Source: Allopusillimonas sp008369125 | Lineage (GTDB): Bacteria; Pseudomonadota; Gammaproteobacteria; Burkholderiales; Burkholderiaceae_B | Assembly (NCBI RefSeq): GCF_008369125.1 | Contig: NZ_VOAY01000006.1 | Location: 186,001-250,000 of the forward strand | Length of the DNA: 64,000 nt | Direction: 5' to 3' | In this document: positions 52,925-59,976 of the stretch, piece by piece | Layout: every line of letters begins with the position of its first letter | Numbering within the stretch: position 1 is the stretch's first letter | Program-made: the position numbers and the translations under genes | The notes under the pieces: generated by a model | Databases searched by the model: none | What the model was told of the DNA's origin: nothing | Seen by the model: only the letters and a program-made list of their open reading frames with translations

Positions 52925-53914
52925 TTATGCCAGTGCTTTGGCCAGGTTGAGATCTTGCCAGACATCAGCCTTATGCTGTGGCCGCATGAGCAATGATGCC
53001 GGATGATGGGTCACGACAACGGGTATTTCCTGGCCGGTTTCGCTGATAAAACGATGAACCTGCCCACGCAAGGCATCGAGTTCAGCTTCAGAACCCAATA
53101 CTGACTGCGCCGCTACGCGCCCCAAGACCAGAATGCGGCCTGGCTTGAGCAGCGTAATCTGGCGCTGCAGGTACGGCATGCAGGCTTCGATTTCTTCAGG
53201 TGCAGGCGGGCGATTGCCCAATGGACGGCATTTCACCAGATTGGTAAAAAATATGGGGGAATCGGGCGGTATGCCAATAGATGCAAGCATGGCCTGCAAC
53301 AAAACACCGGCCTTGCCCTGAAAAGGCACACCTTCGCGGTCATCATAGTCGCCGGGTGCCTCGCCCACCACGAGCCAGTCAGGTGATTGCGCCATGCCAG
53401 CGCCGAATACAGCTTGACTGCGCCCATGATGCAGGTCACACGCCTTGCATACAGCAATACTGGCCTGCAAGGCATCCCAGGTGTCAGGTATTTCTTGCGG
53501 CGTGCGCGGTGGCGTGTGCGGCGACGCCTGAGCGACAACTGCAGGCGCTTTCGCAAGCCCCGCACCCGACTTCATAACGGCGAATGCCTCGTCGCGTGCT
53601 GCCATGGCATCAGCGGCGTGCCTGCCAGCTATGCTATCGGTCGCATCGGCAGGGTTGGATGCAGCTCGGCTTTGTGCAAGACCTCTGTCGTCGCTGGATA
53701 CGTCATGCATAGCGCGAGCCAGCCCAGCCTCATGCCCCGCCACGCGTGCTGAAACGCTTGAAACGTCTGCTTCACCACCTTGCGGCGCTTGCGGCCCTGC
53801 AGCTGCCTGACCGAAAGGTTCGGCGTCAGCCACATAATGCGCCAGCATTTGACGATCTATGCCAAGCTCTTGCAGCCAGGCAAGCTGAAGAGCATCGAGC
53901 CTGGGTGCATTCAT
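52925..53914 (-). CDS. Uracil-DNA glycosylase family 4 (Fe-S)
   Basis: 329 aa. Catalytic domain about 140-329 with cluster ligands Cys156, Cys159, Cys229, Cys245 (AVCKACDLHHGR; LVKCRPLGNRPPAPEEIEAC), the uracil-binding GEAPGDYDDREG (184-195) and THHPASLLMR. This makes it a thermophile-type UDGa or closely related family 4 enzyme. The first ~135 residues are an Ala/Asp/Ser-rich, non-globular region (with a short ordered start MNAPRLDALQLAWLQELGID) not needed for the fold. Overlaps the TsaB-RimI gene by ATGA. Confidence 0.92.
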   Translation of the reverse strand: MNAPRLDALQLAWLQELGIDRQMLAHYVADAEPFGQAAAGPQAPQGGEADVSSVSARVAGHEAGLARAMHDVSSDDRGLAQSRAASNPADATDSIAGRHAADAMAARDEAFAVMKSGAGLAKAPAVVAQASPHTPPRTPQEIPDTWDALQASIAVCKACDLHHGRSQAVFGAGMAQSPDWLVVGEAPGDYDDREGVPFQGKAGVLLQAMLASIGIPPDSPIFFTNLVKCRPLGNRPPAPEEIEACMPYLQRQITLLKPGRILVLGRVAAQSVLGSEAELDALRGQVHRFISETGQEIPVVVTHHPASLLMRPQHKADVWQDLNLAKALA

Positions 53915-55248
53915 TGGCTTGCTCCCGACTGCCCCGGCGCACCTGAAAGCGGCACCGCCCCCTTCTTGCCGCCAGTATCAGCAGGCAAGTCGGCATCAAG
54001 ATTTTTCTGCATAACCAGCCCGTCTTCACGCTGCCCATGACCAGCAGGATAGTACGCTTTGCGTGTGGCGATCACCTGGAAGCCCAGACGTTCATAAAAC
54101 GTAATGGCCTTTTCATTGGAAGGACGCACCTCAAGCAGCAAAGCGGGCAGACCGCGCTCGCGTGCGCGTCGCTCACAGTGCTGCAACAGCGTATTGCCGA
54201 CGCCATGACTCTGACAATCTGGGCGTACTGCAATAACCAGAATATGCGCAATATCAGGCGCATGCATGGCCATGTAAAACCCAACCACTGCGCCGCCTTG
54301 CCTGGCAACCCAGGCTGAATAGCCAGCATCCAGGCCATCGGCAAAATTGCCACGTGACCAGGGAAACGACTGAACCGAGCGTTCGATATCAGCAACGGCG
54401 TTGAGGTCATCGCGCCTCATCACATCAATAATGACCTGGCCAATACCCGGAGCAACCACGGTGGGCTCTAGCATCGGCGCACGCGGATTGCCGCCAGCGC
54501 CTTCCTGGCGTTCGGCAGTGGTAAAGGCAACCTTATTGCGCACGTACAAAGGCGCTGCCAGATCGGGAGATACCGCCCTTCCTGCATGCCAGTCGCGCAG
54601 CGCCAGACGGGCAATACCCTCGGCACTGGCCCGCAGCGCCGGCCCTACCGAGAGCCAGGCACGCTGCTGCGCCAGAAAAACCAATGCTGGGTACTCAGCA
54701 ACCGCATCACCCAGCAGTCTGATGCCATCTTTTGGCTGGCCAGCAGACCTATACGCCTGATCGAGCCAAGCCCCGACATCATCAACGGCCAGCAATACGG
54801 GCGGCTGCAACATCTTCCACCCCTGTGTGCCTTCAAGGCCATAAGCCGCAAGGTATACCTCGGCCATGCGTGCGTCCTGCACCACAACCCGTATTGCGGC
54901 AGGCATGTCACCCCGTGCAGCGTAGTCTTGGTCAGCGACAGCAAGCAGTGATGACACCGGGATAACGGGCATGTTTAGCGCAAAAGCAATGCCCTGAGTG
55001 ACACCGCAGGCCACGCGCAGCCCCGTAAAGCCGCCAGGCCCCTGGCCAAACGCAATGGTTGAAACTTGGTTACGCTGGACCCCGGCGCTCGCAAGCACCT
55101 CATCTATCATGGGCAGCAAGCGTTCGGCGTGTTCGGCCGTGGCGTCGTGGCTAGCCGACTGAACGGCGACCCCTTCTTGCGATTGAGAAAGAAGGGCCAC
55201 GCCGCACAGGCTGGAGGAAGTCTCGAGGGCGAGAATATGCAGTGTCAT
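53911..55248 (-). CDS. TsaB-RimI fusion protein
   Basis: 445 aa from ATG 55248 (MTLHILALETSSS). Residues 1-240 are TsaB, a subunit of the tRNA t6A37 threonylcarbamoyl complex (LALETSSSLCGVALL, GPGGFTGLRVACGVTQG). After a linker (240-268), residues 270-418 are a GNAT acetyltransferase of RimI type (IERSVQSFPWS, acetyl-CoA loop QSHGVG at 346-351, NEKAITFYERLGF), which acetylates ribosomal protein S18. The two are often neighbours but separate. A charged/Gly-rich tail ends the protein. ATG 55320 is less likely. Confidence 0.92.
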   Translation of the reverse strand: MTLHILALETSSSLCGVALLSQSQEGVAVQSASHDATAEHAERLLPMIDEVLASAGVQRNQVSTIAFGQGPGGFTGLRVACGVTQGIAFALNMPVIPVSSLLAVADQDYAARGDMPAAIRVVVQDARMAEVYLAAYGLEGTQGWKMLQPPVLLAVDDVGAWLDQAYRSAGQPKDGIRLLGDAVAEYPALVFLAQQRAWLSVGPALRASAEGIARLALRDWHAGRAVSPDLAAPLYVRNKVAFTTAERQEGAGGNPRAPMLEPTVVAPGIGQVIIDVMRRDDLNAVADIERSVQSFPWSRGNFADGLDAGYSAWVARQGGAVVGFYMAMHAPDIAHILVIAVRPDCQSHGVGNTLLQHCERRARERGLPALLLEVRPSNEKAITFYERLGFQVIATRKAYYPAGHGQREDGLVMQKNLDADLPADTGGKKGAVPLSGAPGQSGASQ

Positions 55249-55631
55249 AGGAAGCCATTTTATACGGGGATACTGCCTCTGCGCCCAAGTGTGACCAAAT
55301 GCTCGCCTGCGAGGCATCACAAGAGTACACTTGCAGGTAACGGCTCACATGCTTTCGCACCCGGCGCACCGAACCATCGCAGGCATTAACAATTACTACG
55401 CATGCCGCGCCCGCGCTGTTGCCCCACCAATAATCAGTTCAAAAGCATAATTAAAGACATTGTTGGATAGTAAGATCGCACCGCTCGTAACGGCTATTTG
55501 TAACAATTAATACCGTCAACAGAACAATTGCTTCACAAAAATGTAACACTGAAATCGACGAATCAATTAAGATGTAATTTGTTGCTACGCACCCCTGTAC
55601 GGGTTTCCTCTACCCTGTTACATTTTCCACC
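55249..55631. promoter_or_regulatory. Divergent tsaB-rimI / ompR control region
   Basis: 383 bp without a gene. It includes TGTAACA at 55499-55505 and 55542-55548, an inverted TGTTACA at 55616-55622 and a partial CGTAACG at 55486-55492. E. coli OmpR boxes contain GTAACA-like cores, so autoregulation is possible. No strong promoter is visible by eye. The ompR ATG has no clear Shine-Dalgarno. Confidence 0.5.
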
Positions 55632-56366
55632 ATGAATACTCAGAACCAAACGCTCTCTCGCAAAATTCTCATCGTCGATGACGATCCCCGGCTGCGCGAT
55701 TTACTGCGCCGCTATCTTACAGAGCAGGGGTTTAATGTCTTTGTCGCCGAAGACGCCAAAGAAATGGGCAAGCTGTGGCAACGCGAACATTTTGATCTGC
55801 TCGTGCTTGACCTGATGCTTCCTGGTGAAGACGGCCTGTCTATCTGTCGTCGGTTACGTGGCGGACACGACAACACCCCCATTATCATTCTTACGGCCAA
55901 GGCCGAAGAAATCGATCGTATTGTTGGCCTCGAAATGGGCGCTGACGATTATCTATCCAAGCCGTTCAACCCGCGTGAACTGCTCGCCCGAGTTAATGCC
56001 ATTTTGCGCCGTCGTGGCACAGAAGAGCACCCCGGTGCGCCCAGCCAAGAAAACGAGTCCATAGAATTCGGTCCCTACGTACTTAACCTGTCCACGCGTA
56101 CGCTTATGCGCAACGACGAGCAAGTACCTATCACCACCGGCGAATTTTCTGTACTTAAAGTGTTTGCGCGTCATCCAAAAATACCGCTGTCACGCGACAA
56201 GCTCATGGAGCTGGCGCGAGGCCGCGAGTACGAAGCATTTGACCGCAGCCTCGATGTGCAAATTTCTCGTCTGCGTAAACTGATCGAGCCCAATCCTTCC
56301 AAACCCGTCTTTATTCAGACGGTATGGGGGCTGGGATATGTATTTGTGCCCGATGGGGGCAACTGA
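55632..56366 (+). CDS. ompR: OmpR-family response regulator (RisA-like)
   Basis: 244 aa. Receiver domain with acidic pocket IVDDDPR, phospho-acceptor Asp60 (LLVLDLMLPG), Lys at YLSKPF, then a winged-helix DNA-binding domain (SVLKVFARHPKIPLSRDKLMELARG, DVQISRLRKLIE). Very close in layout to OmpR and Bordetella RisA. 31 bp before the cognate kinase gene. Confidence 0.94.
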   Translation: MNTQNQTLSRKILIVDDDPRLRDLLRRYLTEQGFNVFVAEDAKEMGKLWQREHFDLLVLDLMLPGEDGLSICRRLRGGHDNTPIIILTAKAEEIDRIVGLEMGADDYLSKPFNPRELLARVNAILRRRGTEEHPGAPSQENESIEFGPYVLNLSTRTLMRNDEQVPITTGEFSVLKVFARHPKIPLSRDKLMELARGREYEAFDRSLDVQISRLRKLIEPNPSKPVFIQTVWGLGYVFVPDGGN

Positions 56367-56397
56367 TCATTTGCTGGCGCCTTAAGCTGGCAACATA

Positions 56398-57792
56398 ATG
56401 GCTCAATCGTCTCCCCTAACAGCGAAGCGCGCCTCGCGCCTTCGCCTTGGCTTGTTCAGCCGCTCCTTTCTACTTCTGGCTGCTCTTATGCTGGTCAGTC
56501 TGGGGGCGTGGCTGCAAGTCTTTTTCAGCATGGAAGAGGGTCCGCGCGCCATCCAGATGGCCCAGCGGGTAGCGACGGCCGTCAGTATCACACGCTCTGC
56601 CCTCATTTACGCACCGCCAAGTGTACGGCCCGCCCTTTTACTCGACCTGGCAACCAAAGAAAGCCTGCGCGTTCAGCCGCGGGATCAGGCCGACACGCTG
56701 CAGCCACTGCCCGACTCCAATTACTGGAATCATGTCGCTCAAGAAATCCATTCGCGCCTGGGCGGTGACACTAATGTCATGTGGAGCGTCAACGATGTCC
56801 CTGGCATCTGGGTCAGCTTTGAGATTAATACCGACCAATACTGGCTGGTATTTGATCGCGAACAACTGGGCCTGACTGCTGGCCCAGAATGGCTGGGCTG
56901 GGGCGCCACCGCGCTGCTTCTCGCGCTCATCGGTGCCGCAGTCAGTGTACGTTTCGTCAATCGACCGCTCGCCCGGCTGGGCAACGTAGCGCGTCAGCTG
57001 TCCCGTGGTGAAACCCCTACCCCTTTGCCCGAAAAAGGCCCGGCCGAAATCCGCGACATGAATGTGGCCTTTAATCGCATGGCCCGCGATATACGGCAGG
57101 CAGAAGCTGACCGCGAGATCATGCTTGCCGGCATATCGCATGATTTGCGCACGCCATTGGCCCGGATGAGGCTAGAAATCGAGTTAAGCAACGTCACCGA
57201 CGAAACCCGCCTGGCCATTGACGAAGACCTGGCCCAGATTGACCACAGCATCGACCAGCTGATGGAATACGCTCGACCTGCCGGGCAGGCGCCAGAGCAA
57301 GGCATTGATGTGTCGTCAGTACTGGGCGAGCTGCTCGAACGCGAACGCAGTCACACCGAATCGTTGGGCGGTATCTTGACGGGGTCCATCGAACCCGGGC
57401 TGTATGCCAAGATCAACGCCTACGACCTTAAGCGCGTCGTCAGCAACCTTATCGAAAACGCCCGACGTTATGGGCGCTCACGCTCTGACGACAAAGTCCG
57501 CATACAGCTTGTGGCAAAGCAACAAGGTAATGTTCTGGCCATTGAAGTAAAAGACCAGGGCACAGGCATTGCCCCTACCGATATACAGCGCCTGTTGCGG
57601 CCCTTTTCGCGCGGCGAGTCGGCGCGCACCGGGGTTAGCGGTGCAGGTCTGGGCCTGGCCATTGTTGAGCGCTTGCTGGGCCAGGTCGGTGGGCAACTCC
57701 AGCTGCTTCCAGCAGCGGGAGGCGGGCTTGTGGCGCGCATAGAATTGCCCAAAGCCCGTATCAGAAATTTTCCAGTAGACAATCAGGGCTGA
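56398..57792 (+). CDS. envZ: EnvZ-family sensor histidine kinase (RisS-like)
   Basis: 464 aa inner-membrane kinase: helices about 24-44 and 166-186 enclosing a periplasmic loop, HAMP domain about 187-240 (RPLARLGNVARQLSRGE), phospho-acceptor His248 (GISHDLRTPLARMRLE), N box NLIENARRYG, G1 DQGTGI and G2 GAGLGLAIVERLLG. Cognate to the adjacent regulator; the ompR/envZ order is usual. Confidence 0.93.
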   Translation: MAQSSPLTAKRASRLRLGLFSRSFLLLAALMLVSLGAWLQVFFSMEEGPRAIQMAQRVATAVSITRSALIYAPPSVRPALLLDLATKESLRVQPRDQADTLQPLPDSNYWNHVAQEIHSRLGGDTNVMWSVNDVPGIWVSFEINTDQYWLVFDREQLGLTAGPEWLGWGATALLLALIGAAVSVRFVNRPLARLGNVARQLSRGETPTPLPEKGPAEIRDMNVAFNRMARDIRQAEADREIMLAGISHDLRTPLARMRLEIELSNVTDETRLAIDEDLAQIDHSIDQLMEYARPAGQAPEQGIDVSSVLGELLERERSHTESLGGILTGSIEPGLYAKINAYDLKRVVSNLIENARRYGRSRSDDKVRIQLVAKQQGNVLAIEVKDQGTGIAPTDIQRLLRPFSRGESARTGVSGAGLGLAIVERLLGQVGGQLQLLPAAGGGLVARIELPKARIRNFPVDNQG

Positions 57793-57820
57793 TGTTCGCG
57801 TAGAATCAAATAGAATCTAT

Positions 57821-57850
57821 GTCAGAGGCAAGCGCATCGCTCTGCCTGAC
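57821..57850 (+). other. Stem-loop in the leader of the peroxiredoxin gene
   Basis: GTCAG(A)GGCA pairs with TGCCTGAC around a 12-base loop, just before AGGA and the ATG at 57871. A repeated TAGAATC stands upstream at 57801 and 57811. May be a leader structure; no known element assigned. Confidence 0.35.
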
Positions 57851-57870
57851 ACTACGCAATCAGGACCTTT

Positions 57871-58419
57871 ATGAAAACCATAGGCGACAAACTCGAACCC
57901 TTTAAAGTAGCAGGCGTCAAACCGGGCTTTACCCATTACGAAGAAAACGGTATGTCTGCGCTCGAAGAAATCACTGAAAGTTCGTTTCCAGGCAAATGGA
58001 AAGTCATTTATTTCTATCCCAAAGACTTTTCCTTCGTCTGCCCTACCGAAATCGTAGGGTTTAACAACCTGACCACTGATTTCGACGATCGCGATACGGT
58101 TCTTATGGGCGGTTCGAGCGACAACGAGTTTGTAAAGCTGGCCTGGCGCCGCGAGCACCCAGACCTGGCCGTCGTGGCGCATTACCAATTTGGCGACACC
58201 AGTGGTGCGCTCATCGACCAACTGGGCATACGCGACAAAACCGACGGCTGCGCCTTCCGAGCCACATTTATTGTCGACCCAGATAACATCATCCAGCATG
58301 TTTCGGTCAACAACCACAATGTGGGCCGCAATCCCGAAGAAATTCTGCGCGTGCTCGATGGCCTGCAAACCGAAAGGCTGTGCCCGTGCAATCGGTCTGT
58401 AGGTGGCGATACGCTGTAG
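57871..58419 (+). CDS. ahpC: Peroxiredoxin, AhpC/TSA family
   Basis: 182 aa two-Cys-type peroxidase. Peroxidatic Cys57 in FYPKDFSFVCPTEI, with Thr and Arg of the active site in place. The C-terminal LCPCNRSVGG carries two cysteines (171 and 173), an unusual Cys-Pro-Cys arrangement for a resolving residue. No AhpD or AhpF nearby, so the reductant is unknown. AGGA lies seven bases before the ATG. Regulation by OxyR is possible but no site was seen. Confidence 0.9.
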   Translation: MKTIGDKLEPFKVAGVKPGFTHYEENGMSALEEITESSFPGKWKVIYFYPKDFSFVCPTEIVGFNNLTTDFDDRDTVLMGGSSDNEFVKLAWRREHPDLAVVAHYQFGDTSGALIDQLGIRDKTDGCAFRATFIVDPDNIIQHVSVNNHNVGRNPEEILRVLDGLQTERLCPCNRSVGGDTL

Positions 58420-58494
58420 CCACCCGTTCGCTCGACGATACGGCACAAGCGGCCGGTGATTGCCGCTCAGAGGCGGCTCACTCATAAGCCCATC

Positions 58495-58980
58495 TTAACG
58501 TCGAGCCAGCAGGGCCACCACCGTCGCGGCAATGCCTTCTTTGCGGCCAAGATACCCCAAGCCCTCGTTGGTTTTGGCTTTTATATTGACGTCGCCAGCC
58601 TGCAATTGAAGATCGTGCGCAATATTGTCAGCCATTGCGGGTGCATGCGGCCCCATTTTTGGCGCCTGTGCATGTATGGTGGCATCTACATTTACCACAT
58701 GCCACCCTGCGTCTCTGACCTTTTGCATGGCGTCACGCAACAGAACACGACTGTCGGCGCCCTTATAACGGGCGTCAGTGTCAGGAAAATGCCGACCTAT
58801 GTCACCCAGCCCGGCCGCACCAAGAATTGCATCGGTTACCGCATGCAGCAGCACATCGGCGTCAGAGTGACCCAGCAGCCCATGCGAATGCGGAATACAC
58901 ACACCGCCGATGATCAATGGGCGGCCTTCAACCAGCGCATGCACGTCAAACCCCTGCCCTACACGAAACGGAACACTCAT
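58495..58980 (-). CDS. ispF: 2-C-methyl-D-erythritol 2,4-cyclodiphosphate synthase
   Basis: Isoprenoid (MEP) pathway enzyme. 161 aa from ATG 58980, with GGAG five bases upstream; a long in-frame extension to 59370 runs antisense-free over ispD out of frame and is not real. Zinc ligands Asp12, His14 and His46 (GFDVHAL, HSDADVLLHA) and the IHAQAPKM, GLGYLGRKEGI motifs are intact. Second gene after ispD (109-bp gap). Confidence 0.95.
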   Translation of the reverse strand: MSVPFRVGQGFDVHALVEGRPLIIGGVCIPHSHGLLGHSDADVLLHAVTDAILGAAGLGDIGRHFPDTDARYKGADSRVLLRDAMQKVRDAGWHVVNVDATIHAQAPKMGPHAPAMADNIAHDLQLQAGDVNIKAKTNEGLGYLGRKEGIAATVVALLARR

Positions 58981-59089
58981 TCTTTCTCCAGACATGCTGA
59001 CCACATGGCCCGCAATACGTATACATAAACATCTAACGACGCCATGCGCCGCCTCTAACCGCCGGGATGGCCGCTGCGCAGCAGACGGA

Positions 59090-59947
59090 TCACAACCATT
59101 TTTCCATGAGCGCGAAGTCTTCAGGCCAGGTAACCTTGAAATTACGCACCGACCCCGGAACCAGGCACGGCGTATAGCCGGCCCGCTCAAGCGCTGACGC
59201 TTCGTCAGTAATAGCGTCAAAATAAGGCGCGGCCGCTTCAAGCGCTGCAAGCAGACGACCGGCCAGAAACATTTGGGGCGTTTGAGCCAGCCACAAGCCA
59301 TCGCGCGGCACAGATTCTGCCACAACCGCAGCGTCTCGCGATGACACCTTAGATTGTGGGGCACCCACACGATGCTCGGATGTGCCGCAGCTCTCGCCGT
59401 CTGGCGTCAAAGCGCTACTCGGCACACTAACACTCGTCTTGACGTGCTGTACCATGTCAGCAGTGTCATGAGTGCTGGCCGCACGCTTGACCGTATCGGC
59501 AACGGGTTGTGCAAGCAGGCCACCTGCCCTGTTACTCAGGCATGTATCAATAAGACGGCCGAGCGCATCAATAGGCAGACCCGGCCTGGCTGCGTCGTGC
59601 ACCAGCACCCAGTCGTCGGGATCGAGTCTTGCGTCGCGCAGCGCCGCCAACACCGTTTCTGCCCGCGTAGGGCCGCCGCAGGGGCGCCACACCGTGCGCG
59701 GCAACCCTGAGAGCACCTGTGCCACCCATGGGTCGGAAGCCGCCACTGCGACCCTTACCTGAGCAATACGAGCATCAGCCAGCAACGCCTGCACCGACAA
59801 GCGCAACATGGGCTCACCGTTGAGCAGACGATATTGTTTGGGCAAGGCACGCGCCGTCAAGCCGGCGTCATTGGGCCCTTTACGTGCGGTCAGCGCCCTG
59901 GCGCCGATGCCTGCGGCAGGAACAATTGCAATCAGTTTCTTGTGCAT
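59090..59947 (-). CDS. ispD: 2-C-methyl-D-erythritol 4-phosphate cytidylyltransferase, with insertions
   Basis: Preceding MEP-pathway step. 285 aa against a usual ~230. Core motifs are present: IVPAAGIGAR (9-17), PKQY (36-39), HDAARP (117-122), VPRDGLWLAQTPQMF. Two additions disturb it: about ten residues in the loop before PKQY, and a Ser/Thr-rich insertion of about 50 residues (about 157-209) between TVKRA and ESVPRDGLW. The insertion keeps the reading frame, so the protein is probably functional. Confidence 0.93.
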   Translation of the reverse strand: MHKKLIAIVPAAGIGARALTARKGPNDAGLTARALPKQYRLLNGEPMLRLSVQALLADARIAQVRVAVAASDPWVAQVLSGLPRTVWRPCGGPTRAETVLAALRDARLDPDDWVLVHDAARPGLPIDALGRLIDTCLSNRAGGLLAQPVADTVKRAASTHDTADMVQHVKTSVSVPSSALTPDGESCGTSEHRVGAPQSKVSSRDAAVVAESVPRDGLWLAQTPQMFLAGRLLAALEAAAPYFDAITDEASALERAGYTPCLVPGSVRNFKVTWPEDFALMEKWL

Positions 59948-59960
59948 AAGAATCCCATTT

Positions 59961-59966
59961 TATAAT
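59961..59966 (+). promoter_or_regulatory. Candidate mfd promoter -10 element
   Basis: A perfect TATAAT that overlaps the first possible mfd ATG (59965). A weak TTCTTG lies 18 bases upstream (59937-59942). A start of transcription near 59973 would be only about four bases from ATG 59977. Confidence 0.45.
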
Positions 59967-59976
59967 GGCAGCATAC

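Noticed and set aside
58981..59370. N-terminal extension of ispF to give 291 aa
   Set aside because: It would run through ispD coding sequence in another frame; ATG 58980 has a good ribosome-binding site and the family N-terminus.
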